From Candidatus Anoxychlamydiales bacterium (lineage in GTDB: Bacteria > Chlamydiota > Chlamydiia > Chlamydiales > SM23-39): a stretch of DNA of 22,187 nucleotides. Positions 1 through 6,703 of this stretch are shown here, in pieces; the first letter of the stretch is position 1; the number at the start of each line of letters is the position of its first letter. The notes below the pieces were generated by a model. It had not been told where the DNA came from. It saw nothing but the letters and a program-made list of their open reading frames with translations, and did not search any database. The stretch is taken from positions 1 through 22,187 of the forward strand of contig JAAKFX010000013.1 of the NCBI GenBank assembly GCA_011064865.1. Reading direction: 5' to 3'. Position numbers and translations under genes: made by a program.

Positions 1-1
1 G

Positions 2-271
2 GAACAGCTTCAGCAGGTTGGTGATTCAATTGAGTCAAAAATCGGTACTTATGCTAAGTCAGCTTTTTTTAAAGCTATAAATTTCGCAAGAGATTCTTTC
101 AAAAATCTTCCAACTTACGCAAGAAACGCAGGAACTTATCTAAAAGATGGTATGAACTATATTAAAGCAAATAAAGCTCCTGTTGGTGTTGGCGCTGGTC
201 TTACATTCGCTGTTGGAGCAATTATTTATGGACTTTATACATATATAAATAGAGCACCTGGAATAGCTTAA
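2..271 (+). CDS. C-terminal part of an unknown membrane-anchored protein (5' truncated by window edge)
   Basis: An open frame runs from the window edge (codons begin at base 2) to TAA at 269-271 and gives the last 89 residues of a protein whose start lies outside. The visible part begins with a polar, probably helical stretch (EQLQQVGDSIESK...), continues through a Tyr/Asn/Lys-rich segment, and ends with one hydrophobic span (about residues 63-83, starting VGVGAGLTFAVGAIIYG) followed by a short tail ending in INRAPGIA. This looks like a C-terminal membrane anchor or half of a hairpin anchor. A GC-rich stem-loop 25 bases after the stop supports this as the true gene end. I do not recognise the family. 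Codon use (A/T-rich third positions) matches the neighbours. Confidence 0.75.
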   Translation, partial: EQLQQVGDSIESKIGTYAKSAFFKAINFARDSFKNLPTYARNAGTYLKDGMNYIKANKAPVGVGAGLTFAVGAIIYGLYTYINRAPGIA

Positions 272-296
272 ATACAGCACATCTATACAATTTAGA

Positions 297-321
297 GCAG
301 CGAGATTTTTTTTCTCGCTGC
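297..321 (+). terminator. Stem-loop, candidate terminator of the truncated first gene
   Basis: A perfect 8-bp stem (GCAGCGAG at 297-304 with CTCGCTGC at 314-321) encloses a 9-base A/T loop. It is by far the most GC-rich element in this intergenic stretch. No T-run follows on the plus strand (the tail is GATTAAAAAA), so it is an atypical intrinsic terminator; the T-run is in the loop instead. It could equally protect the 3' end of the transcript. Confidence 0.5.
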
Positions 322-330
322 GATTAAAAA

Positions 331-443
331 ATCTCTCCTATAGGCACTTTTCAACATGTTTTATTAAAAAATTTTAAGTAGATTTTTCTAAGTTCAAGAA
401 AAAAATTTAAGATTTCTTTTGACTATAAAGCACCTATAGAGAT
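331..443. repeat. Imperfect inverted repeat upstream of the SWIB gene
   Basis: The segment ATCTCTCCTATAGGCACTTT (331-350) recurs in inverted, imperfect form as AAAGCACCTATAGAGAT (427-443). The two arms are separated by 76 bases of A/T-rich DNA. The right arm lies where the promoter of the SWIB gene would be expected. It could be a paired protein-binding site or a long-range stem. The rest of the 272-500 interval shows nothing else I can support except the promoter candidate. Confidence 0.4.
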
Positions 444-446
444 AAA
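419..446 (+). promoter_or_regulatory. Weak candidate promoter of the SWIB gene
   Basis: TTGACT (419-424) is separated by 16 bases from GATAAA (441-446), a fair -35 with a poor -10. It lies 55 bases before the start codon. In DNA this A/T-rich, such matches are easily found by chance. Confidence 0.3.
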
Positions 447-500
447 AAAGTTTTATTAGAGAGTTAATTTTAGTAAACTAAGTTTTAAGGAGAAAACAAT

Positions 501-761
501 ATGGCTAAAAAGAAAGCACCATCAAAATTCATGGCACCATTAAAAGTAAGTAAAGATCTGGCAGTAGTTGTTGGCAAAGGACCAATGCCGAGAACAGAAG
601 TTACAAAAAAATTATGGGCATATATTAAAAGAAAAAAACTTCAAGATCCAAAAAACAGACGCAACATCAATCCAGATGAAGCTTTATCAAAAGTTTTTGG
701 CTCAAAAAAATCTATTAATATGTTTAAAATGACAAAATTGATCAGCAAACATTTAACTTAA
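501..761 (+). CDS. Stand-alone SWIB/MDM2-domain protein
   Basis: The 86-residue basic protein is a single SWIB (SWI/SNF BAF60b, MDM2-like) domain. After a Lys-rich N-terminus, residues 16-30 hold the VSKDLAVVVG...PMPRTEV strand/turn typical of the family, followed by the helix TKKLWAYIKRKKLQD, the NRRNINPDEALSKVFG segment and the closing helix MFKMTKLISKHL. Stand-alone SWIB proteins of this size are a hallmark of Chlamydiae (C. trachomatis CT460 type) and have been discussed as chromatin- or nucleoid-associated factors; the precise role is unproven. Some chlamydiae instead fuse SWIB to topoisomerase I, and that is not the case here. AAGGAG at 487-492 supports the ATG at 501. A strong terminator follows, so the gene is likely monocistronic. 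Confidence 0.93.
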   Translation: MAKKKAPSKFMAPLKVSKDLAVVVGKGPMPRTEVTKKLWAYIKRKKLQDPKNRRNINPDEALSKVFGSKKSINMFKMTKLISKHLT

Positions 762-772
762 TTTTCATTTTA

Positions 773-807
773 GCCCAAAGACTTTATATCTTTGGGCTTT
801 ATCTTTT
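773..807 (+). terminator. Rho-independent terminator of the SWIB gene
   Basis: A perfect 8-bp stem, GCCCAAAG (773-780) with CTTTGGGC (790-797), has a 9-base loop and is followed by TTTATCTTTT. It begins 12 bases after the SWIB stop codon. This is a canonical intrinsic terminator. Confidence 0.85.
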
Positions 808-900
808 ATAAAATTTCCCAAGAGAAAAATTTTCAGATCTGTTATAATTTAGAAAATCTGATTTTTTTTTAAAATCTAGATTTTTTAAATTATTTTTTTT

Positions 901-1644
901 ATGAATAAATATAAACTTATAATTTCTTATGATGGAACTAACTATTTTGGTTGGCAAATTCAAAAAAACAAGATAACTATTCAAGAAATTATTCAAAAAG
1001 TTTTAAAAAAGATTTTGCAAGAAAATATTACCATTTATGCAGCGGGTAGAACAGATGCTAAGGTACATGCGACTGGACAAGTTGCACATTTTACAAGTAA
1101 AAAAGAGATAAATCTTAAACAATTTTTATTTTCTTTAAATAGCTTACTTCCACCAGATATTAGAGTATTAAAAATATTTGAAGTAGATTCAAAATTTCAT
1201 GCAAGATTCTCAGCTAAGGGCAAGATATATCGATATCATCTATCAATGCTAGATATTCAAACTCCTTTTTCAAGACTATATTCATATAAGACAGTAGATA
1301 AGATAGATATTGATCTTTTAAAAAAAGCGAGCTTTTCTTTTTTAGGAAGACATGATTTTTCATCTTTTGCAAATAAACAGTATCAAGGCTCTGCTCTAAA
1401 CTCTCCTATCAAAACGATAAAACGTATAGATATTATTGAAAATAAAAATGAGATAATCTTAGAGTTTGAAGCTGATGGATTTTTATATAAAATGGTCAGA
1501 AACATTGTTGGAGCAATGCTCTCTTGTGCATCGAAAAAAATGCCTATAGAAAACATTGAAAAAATTTTAAAAGCAAAAGACAGAAAACTCTCTGCTGCTC
1601 CAGCTTCAGCTCATGCTCTATTTTTAGTAAAAGTTTTATATTGA
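901..1644 (+). CDS. truA: tRNA pseudouridine(38-40) synthase TruA
   Basis: TruA converts uridines 38, 39 and/or 40 in the anticodon arm of tRNAs to pseudouridine. The 247-residue length is normal. The N-terminal YDGTNYFGWQ motif (residues 10-19) is followed by the catalytic loop GRTDAKVHATGQ with the nucleophilic Asp at 52. The usual loop is GRTDAGVHA, so Lys replaces the Gly here. KIYRY (108-112) supplies the conserved tyrosine, and the C-terminal YKMVRNIVGAML motif is present. No Shine-Dalgarno sequence precedes the ATG; the upstream bases are almost pure A/T, with a TATAAT-like hexamer at 843-848 and a 14-bp palindrome at 871-884. The gene converges on the minus-strand hydrolase gene with only 7 bases between stops. 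In C. trachomatis truA (CT463) also lies shortly after the SWIB gene and next to a HAD phosphatase. Confidence 0.95.
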   Translation: MNKYKLIISYDGTNYFGWQIQKNKITIQEIIQKVLKKILQENITIYAAGRTDAKVHATGQVAHFTSKKEINLKQFLFSLNSLLPPDIRVLKIFEVDSKFHARFSAKGKIYRYHLSMLDIQTPFSRLYSYKTVDKIDIDLLKKASFSFLGRHDFSSFANKQYQGSALNSPIKTIKRIDIIENKNEIILEFEADGFLYKMVRNIVGAMLSCASKKMPIENIEKILKAKDRKLSAAPASAHALFLVKVLY

Positions 1645-1651
1645 AATATTT

Positions 1652-2377
1652 TTATTTTAAAAATTCTTTTAAATGCCTAATAACTGTTGGACTATAACAG
1701 ATAAAACTATGACCAGCTTTAACAAAGATTTTTTGATGAGGTGTATCTATAGAAGTCTCTGAGATGGCTACTTTGCCATCATTTGGCTCTTTAATCAAAG
1801 GATTAAACCCTAAAGTGCCCGCAATAGATAAAACTCTCATTTCCTTTGGAAAAAAGCCTATATCATTAAAATCTTTTGTCATTAGCTCTAATCCTGCATT
1901 TTTCCCAAAAAGTTTTTTAGCTATATTAGAAGAATATAAAGATTTAGCTACAATAGATCCTTTGTTTGGCATAGCAATCAATGCAGCCTTGCCAATTTTA
2001 GCCTCAAATGGGCAATTAGTCTCATTTAAAGCACTTTTTAGAACTAAACCTCCCATAGAATGCGTTACAAAGTAAATGGGCTCATTTGGAGCGTTTTGAG
2101 CTATCTCATTTAGTAGATCTACTAAATCATTTCCATGTTCATTAATCATTTTATCTCTACTTTTATATCTCCAGTTATAAACTTGATAACCCTCTTTTTT
2201 AAAAGCTCTTTCAATCAAATACATATTCAAAGTAGTTCTGTAAAAACCATGAATACAAACTATAGTTTTTATCTTTTGAGACGCTGTCTCTAGAGACTCT
2301 GGTTCTATTTCATTAGAAGAGATTTGTTTTGGGAAAAAACTAATAAGTGTTAATAAAAATATAACTAAAAATTTCAT
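1652..2377 (-). CDS. Exported alpha/beta hydrolase, lipase-like
   Basis: This 241-residue serine hydrolase has the alpha/beta fold seen in PGAP1/DUF676-type and LipA-type lipases; the substrate is probably a lipid or other ester. A signal peptide (MKFLVIFLLTLISFFPKQIS, residues 1-20) predicts export. The oxyanion-hole motif is CIHGFYR (His43-Gly44), the nucleophile elbow is THSMGG with Ser107, and the likely acid and base are Asp200 (NDGKV) and His223 (AGHSF), so the triad appears complete. The start is supported by TAGGAA 8 bases upstream. That Shine-Dalgarno includes the TAG stop codon of the upstream HAD gene, only 10 bases away, so the two are almost certainly co-transcribed and translationally coupled. 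It could act as a lipase or acyltransferase in the envelope or outside the cell; the sequence does not decide which. Confidence 0.85.
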   Translation of the reverse strand: MKFLVIFLLTLISFFPKQISSNEIEPESLETASQKIKTIVCIHGFYRTTLNMYLIERAFKKEGYQVYNWRYKSRDKMINEHGNDLVDLLNEIAQNAPNEPIYFVTHSMGGLVLKSALNETNCPFEAKIGKAALIAMPNKGSIVAKSLYSSNIAKKLFGKNAGLELMTKDFNDIGFFPKEMRVLSIAGTLGFNPLIKEPNDGKVAISETSIDTPHQKIFVKAGHSFICYSPTVIRHLKEFLK

Positions 2378-2387
2378 GAATTAATTC

Positions 2388-3071
2388 CTATATGAGTTTA
2401 TCTTGAGGTATATCTTCAAAAGATTTGAAATAGAGAACATCTTTAGACAATATACTTCTCACATTTGGACTAAAAATGGGTCCTATTAAAACACTAATAG
2501 AAGGAGTTTTCTCTAATGCTTTTACCCCTCTCGCTGAATCTTCAAACCCTATTATTCTATCTCCTTTTTCACCATATAAAGATATCGCTCTTAGATATCC
2601 ATCAGGATTTGGTTTAGCATATGTATAATCTTCTCTTGTAATCCAATTATCTATGTTGTTTAAAAGAGGCTGTTTTACTCTCATCATATCTGTCATCTGT
2701 TTTGTAGAGTTTGTTACAACGCATCTTTTTATGTTTTGTGTCTTTAACTCTTTTAGTAATTTTTCAACACCAGGCATTAGATCTATTTTAGAAGATTTTA
2801 AAAGCTCGATGTAGATTCTATTTTTTTCAGCTCTCAATACTTCCCAATTAGGTTCTTGATCTAAAAGTTGAGGAAATAGAGCATATACCCCCTCTTTTAA
2901 ACTTTGATCATCGAAATGAGCAACTTCACAAAATTTTAAAAAAGACCAATCTAATTTAAAACCTCTTCTAAAAAGCATATCTAAATATGCTTGATAATGA
3001 ATATTTTCTGTATTGACTAAAAGCCCATCTAAATCAAATAAAAAAAGCTGAAAATCATTTATCCACAACAT
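2388..3071 (-). CDS. HAD-superfamily phosphatase (phosphoglycolate phosphatase / beta-phosphoglucomutase-like)
   Basis: The 227-residue protein belongs to HAD subfamily I with a helical cap. Motif I is DLDGLLVNTE near residue 13 (nucleophilic Asp in DxDG), motif II is VVTNST, the motif III Lys is in AKPNPDGY, and motif IV is GFEDSARG. Small phosphorylated metabolites such as phosphoglycolate or sugar phosphates are the usual substrates; which one cannot be told from sequence. I start at the ATG at 3071 because GGAAAAAAAT places a Shine-Dalgarno just upstream. A 14-codon extension to a TTG at 3113 is open but has no ribosome site and lies before the conserved fold. C. trachomatis CT464, next to truA, is annotated as a phosphatase of this family. 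The gene heads a two-gene unit with the exported hydrolase. Confidence 0.9.
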   Translation of the reverse strand: MLWINDFQLFLFDLDGLLVNTENIHYQAYLDMLFRRGFKLDWSFLKFCEVAHFDDQSLKEGVYALFPQLLDQEPNWEVLRAEKNRIYIELLKSSKIDLMPGVEKLLKELKTQNIKRCVVTNSTKQMTDMMRVKQPLLNNIDNWITREDYTYAKPNPDGYLRAISLYGEKGDRIIGFEDSARGVKALEKTPSISVLIGPIFSPNVRSILSKDVLYFKSFEDIPQDKLI

Positions 3072-3211
3072 ATTTTTTTCCTTTTTTGATAGAGATCTTT
3101 CAAAAATATTCAAAGCTAAAATATATATAAATATTAGATAAAACTCTATAGCAAAAATTTTTGATATTTTTTTGTTTTTATAATAATTTATTAAAAACTA
3201 ATACAAATTTC

Positions 3212-3223
3212 TTTATGCATAAA
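3212..3223. repeat. 12-bp perfect palindrome before the first sulfatase-fold gene
   Basis: TTTATGCATAAA at 3212-3223 is a perfect palindrome 25 bases before the start codon at 3249, in the divergent intergenic region (3072-3248) shared with the HAD gene. It may be an operator. The region also contains TATAAT-like hexamers on both strands, but I cannot pick a convincing promoter pair. Confidence 0.3.
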
Positions 3224-3248
3224 CATTTATGTAATATATAAATAAATT

Positions 3249-5129
3249 ATGGATAGAAAAAAGTACTTAGATATAAATTACGTTTATTTTGGTATCTTTT
3301 TTGTAATTGGTATTATCATTTCAACTTTAAGTGTTTTAGAGATTTATGATACCTCTAATTACTCGAGAGCATTTTTCTTGCTCTACGCTTATGGACAAAC
3401 TATTTTAGAGGTTGGGATATTCGCTATATCAGCCTTTTTAATAAAAAAATATTTACCTAAGATAGTTTTTAATATTTTTATCGCATTTTGTTTTGTGTTT
3501 TTCATATCTCATATCATTGATTTGGTCGTTTTAAAAATTATGGATATGACCTTTTGGGAAGGATTAGATATTGCTTTAGATGAGAGTTTAGAAAATTTTA
3601 TTGAAATGTTACATACCACTGGCATTCCATTTTTTGCTTGGATAATTTTCGGAATTTTAGGTCTGATTTTGCCTTTTTTTGGTCTATTTATATATAAAAT
3701 AACTGATAAGTTATCTAAGAGAAAAAAAATCCCTCTCTATCGAGAGCATTTTATTCAAATCTTTTTATGCACTCCTTTAGCTCTGTTTATTTGGGATTTT
3801 AAAGCATCTTCTACAATTGCTCCAACTATCTACGATGCATACACAAGAACGCTTCCTTGGAAAATCACATTTGTTCAACCAAACATTTTAAAAACTGATA
3901 ATATAGTGCACTTAAAAAAACAAGATGCAAATGAAAAACAAATATTAGCTACTATTGATAAAAAAGATTTAAAAATAGATAAAAAACCAAATATCTATAT
4001 TTTTGTAATTGAGAGTTTAAGAAGTGATTATATCACCGAAACAACAGCTCCTAACATCACTGAGTTTAAAAAAAATAACGTTAGTTTTAAAAGAGCTTTA
4101 TCGAATGCTAACAATTCTCACAATTCTTGGTTTGCTTTTTTTTACTCTAACTACACATATTTTTGGAAACACTATCAAGATATGAATTGGCAAGCAGGTG
4201 CAACATCTCTTTATATACTTAAAAAATTGGGCTATGATATAAATGTATTTGCAGCTCCAGAGCTAAAATACTACTCAATGAAAGATGCTCTTTTCGGAAA
4301 AGATCAAAACCTATGTTCTATGTTTAAGCTCTATCCACACTACTATCCAACAGAGGCCTGTGATTCCGATATAAAAGTGATGAATAAAATGACAAAAGCT
4401 TTAAAAGAGGATCACAATACATATATTGCATTTTTAGACTCTACCCATTTTTTATATAGCTGGCCAAAAGATTTTGAGACTAAATTTAAACCAATTGTAG
4501 ATATTGAATCTCTACACACATACGCATCGAAAGATAGTATCGAGTTGATAAAAAATAGATATAAAAATTCAATATATTTTGTTGATTCACTACTCGGTGA
4601 ATTTTTCAAAACTTTAAAAGAGAAAAATCTCTATGATGATGCAATTATCATAATTACAGGAGATCATGGCGAAGAGTTTTATGAAGAGGGTCATCTTTTT
4701 CATGCCTCTAACTTATCTACGCAACAAACAAATGTGCCCCTATATTTTAAATTTGGAAAAAATGAAAGACCTGTATTTGATAGAGATTTAGTCTGTCATA
4801 TGGATGTTTTTCCAAGCATTTTGGATTATCTTCTAGCTAAAAATCAATTAGAGGATGTTTTATTTGGAGAATCTGTTTTCGAAAAAAGCAAATTTCCATT
4901 TGTTATATCTACTAGATATAATGGTTCTAGAGCTCCTTTTGAATTTTTTATTCATGATAAAGATAAAAAGATAACTTTTCGTTTTAAAAACAGAAAAGAT
5001 ATCTTTCAAAAACAACATTTAGAGATTCTATCTTTAAAAGATGCCGATGATAAACCAATAGAGATAACCTCTAAACAAAAGACTCTAAAATCTTTTGAAA
5101 AAGCTTTAGATAAGTTCTTTGAGAGATAG
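3249..5129 (+). CDS. Membrane-anchored sulfatase-fold transferase (phosphoethanolamine / LtaS-like), Ser variant
   Basis: The 626-residue protein has about five N-terminal membrane helices (roughly 11-31, 41-66, 72-97, 128-150, 168-184) and then an extracytoplasmic alkaline-phosphatase/sulfatase domain from about residue 245. This is the EptA/MCR/LtaS plan: enzymes that move phosphoethanolamine or glycerophosphate from phospholipids onto envelope glycolipids or polymers. Candidate metal ligands are Glu255 (IFVIESLRSD), Asp472-His473 (ITGDHGEEF) and His485 (GHLFHAS). The nucleophile position, Thr in EptA/MCR/LtaS, appears to be Ser290 (NNSHNSW). The acceptor is unknown. No Shine-Dalgarno is visible. 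A paralogue lies at 6704-8545 with the same domain order and many shared motifs (FLDSTH, ELKYF/Y, NLYDD). The stop codon abuts the stop of the convergent reductase gene with no spacer. Confidence 0.88.
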   Translation: MDRKKYLDINYVYFGIFFVIGIIISTLSVLEIYDTSNYSRAFFLLYAYGQTILEVGIFAISAFLIKKYLPKIVFNIFIAFCFVFFISHIIDLVVLKIMDMTFWEGLDIALDESLENFIEMLHTTGIPFFAWIIFGILGLILPFFGLFIYKITDKLSKRKKIPLYREHFIQIFLCTPLALFIWDFKASSTIAPTIYDAYTRTLPWKITFVQPNILKTDNIVHLKKQDANEKQILATIDKKDLKIDKKPNIYIFVIESLRSDYITETTAPNITEFKKNNVSFKRALSNANNSHNSWFAFFYSNYTYFWKHYQDMNWQAGATSLYILKKLGYDINVFAAPELKYYSMKDALFGKDQNLCSMFKLYPHYYPTEACDSDIKVMNKMTKALKEDHNTYIAFLDSTHFLYSWPKDFETKFKPIVDIESLHTYASKDSIELIKNRYKNSIYFVDSLLGEFFKTLKEKNLYDDAIIIITGDHGEEFYEEGHLFHASNLSTQQTNVPLYFKFGKNERPVFDRDLVCHMDVFPSILDYLLAKNQLEDVLFGESVFEKSKFPFVISTRYNGSRAPFEFFIHDKDKKITFRFKNRKDIFQKQHLEILSLKDADDKPIEITSKQKTLKSFEKALDKFFER

Positions 5130-6596
5130 TTATTTTACCATTTTCTGCAGATACATATTTATTTCATCAATCGATCTATCTTTCACATTATCTAAAGAAT
5201 TGAAAACATCAGATATGCTCTCAGTTCCCATCTGAGAAAATAAAACATTTTTATCTTTATCAAAAACTACAATCGTTGGCATCGATCTTATCTGATATTT
5301 AGATGAGATATTTTTTAATTTATCAACATTCACTTTTAAGACTTTTACTTTACCAGATAAACTTTTTGCTTTTTGATCTATAAAAGGCGAAATTCTTTGA
5401 CAAGGCCGACACCAAGAAGCATAAAAATCAACAATCACTGGCATATCACAATTTAGCTCCTTTTCAAACTGAGCAGTGCTTGTAATTTCAACAACCTTAG
5501 TTGCAAATGTATCTTCCATAACAAGGGTAGCTTTTGTAGTAGGTTCTTTTATAACTCCATCATAGTCCTCTAAAAACTTTTGACAGGTAATCGCAGCTTT
5601 TGCACCATCGCCTGCAGCTGTAATTGCCTGTTTGTAGACAGGATCTATAATATCTCCAATAGCATAAACACCTTTTTGAGAAGTTTCAAAACCATTGAAT
5701 ACTTTTATATATCCTTGGTTATCTAATTTTAATTTCTTATTGAAAATTTCACTATTTGGTTTTGATCCAATTGCTAAAAACACTCCATCAAAATCCATTT
5801 TTGATTTTTGTTTTGTTTTATTATTAAATACCTCTACAGAAGAAACTTTATCTTTGCCATTTACAGCTGTTATTTCTGTATTATAAAGAATCCTTACATT
5901 TTTTCTTTTTTGTAACTGATTAATTTTTTCTTTATCTTTAGCTCTCATTGTATCTTTTCTAACCAAAATAACAACCTCACAAGCGAGCTTTGATAAGTAA
6001 TTAGCCTCTACTATAGCAGCATCGCCGCCACCTATTATTGCTACTTTTTTATCTTTGTAAAAAGAGCCATCACAAATCGCACAATTTGATACCCCTCTTC
6101 CCCAAAACTTTTTCTCTCCTTCAATATTTAAATAATTTGAAGATGTTCCCATCGCAATAATAATAGATGCAGCTCTTATCTTATTTGTTTTTTCAGAATT
6201 AATATCTTTTAAAGTAATAACATATGGCTTTTTAGAAAAATCTATATCAACAACTGCGTTCGATAAAATCGTGCATCCATTTTTTTCAGCCTGCAACTTA
6301 ATTTTATCAACCAAATCTGTTCCTTTAATCTCCATCTCACCTGGCCAGTTTTCAACAGAGTGGGATTGAGTAATTAAACCACCAGGAAGCTCCCCTTCAA
6401 TAATTAAAGGTTTATAGCCTGCTCTAGATAAATATATCCCAGATGTCAAAGCCCCGATACCACCGCCTAAAATAACTATGTTATACTCTTCCATATCACT
6501 TGCAACTTTTTCTCTTTTAAAAAAAAATGCATGAGCAGGCGACATAGTAGAAAAAAATATAAAAAGCGATGAAATAATTGCTATTAGCTTTTTCAC
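5130..6596 (-). CDS. Thioredoxin reductase-thioredoxin fusion with N-terminal signal peptide
   Basis: The 488-residue protein joins a NADPH-dependent thioredoxin reductase (about 36-345) to a thioredoxin (about 360-470). The reductase shows the FAD loop GGGIGA (44-49), redox pair CAIC (172-175, usually CATC), NADPH loop GGGDAA (189-194), VRKDTMRA (212-219) in place of the usual HRRxxxRA, and the second FAD motif YAIGDI. The thioredoxin active site is WCRPC (395-399, usually WCGPC), with cis-Pro440 in SMPT. Mycobacterium leprae has a known natural fusion of this order. Unusually, residues 1-23 (MKKLIAIISS... ending SPAHA) form a classical signal peptide. The start is GTG at 6596, supported by GAAGGG just upstream; the internal ATG at codon 35 has no such site. 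An exported FAD/NADPH enzyme is unexpected, and the leader lacks a twin-Arg motif. Confidence 0.92.
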   Translation of the reverse strand: MKKLIAIISSLFIFFSTMSPAHAFFFKREKVASDMEEYNIVILGGGIGALTSGIYLSRAGYKPLIIEGELPGGLITQSHSVENWPGEMEIKGTDLVDKIKLQAEKNGCTILSNAVVDIDFSKKPYVITLKDINSEKTNKIRAASIIIAMGTSSNYLNIEGEKKFWGRGVSNCAICDGSFYKDKKVAIIGGGDAAIVEANYLSKLACEVVILVRKDTMRAKDKEKINQLQKRKNVRILYNTEITAVNGKDKVSSVEVFNNKTKQKSKMDFDGVFLAIGSKPNSEIFNKKLKLDNQGYIKVFNGFETSQKGVYAIGDIIDPVYKQAITAAGDGAKAAITCQKFLEDYDGVIKEPTTKATLVMEDTFATKVVEITSTAQFEKELNCDMPVIVDFYASWCRPCQRISPFIDQKAKSLSGKVKVLKVNVDKLKNISSKYQIRSMPTIVVFDKDKNVLFSQMGTESISDVFNSLDNVKDRSIDEINMYLQKMVK

Positions 6597-6636
6597 GGAA
6601 CCCTTCTTTATTACTTATCTTCTAAAATTTCAGTTT

Positions 6637-6681
6637 AGCATAAAATTGATACTTGTTTAAACAAAAAAAATAGGCTATTAT
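6637..6681. promoter_or_regulatory. Divergent promoters sharing a palindromic -35 element
   Basis: TTGTTTAAACAA (6653-6664) is a perfect 12-bp palindrome, so it offers TTGTTT as a -35 hexamer on both strands. On the plus strand TATTAT follows after 17 bases (6676-6681), serving the second sulfatase-fold gene. On the minus strand TATGCT follows after 16 bases (6637-6642), serving the reductase-thioredoxin gene. A regulator bound to the palindrome would affect both genes. This is prediction only. Confidence 0.45.
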
Positions 6682-6703
6682 AACTGCTAAAATAGATACA
6701 ATT

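Noticed and set aside
871..884. 14-bp palindrome AAAATCTAGATTTT plus T-run before truA as a second terminator
   Set aside because: The stem is nearly all A/T, and the stronger GC-containing terminator at 773-807 already ends the SWIB transcript; it is probably part of the truA leader.
799..996. 65-codon minus-strand frame across the SWIB terminator and the truA start
   Set aside because: It overlaps a clear terminator and the truA coding region, and its product is the Asn/Lys/Phe-rich type expected from A/T-rich non-coding DNA.
1764..2075. 103-codon plus-strand open frame antisense to the exported hydrolase
   Set aside because: The minus-strand gene shows signal peptide, catalytic Ser/Asp/His and a ribosome site; the antisense frame shows none of these.
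3072..3113. 14-codon TTG-initiated extension of the HAD phosphatase
   Set aside because: No ribosome site precedes the TTG, while the ATG at 3071 has one and begins just before the family's first motif.
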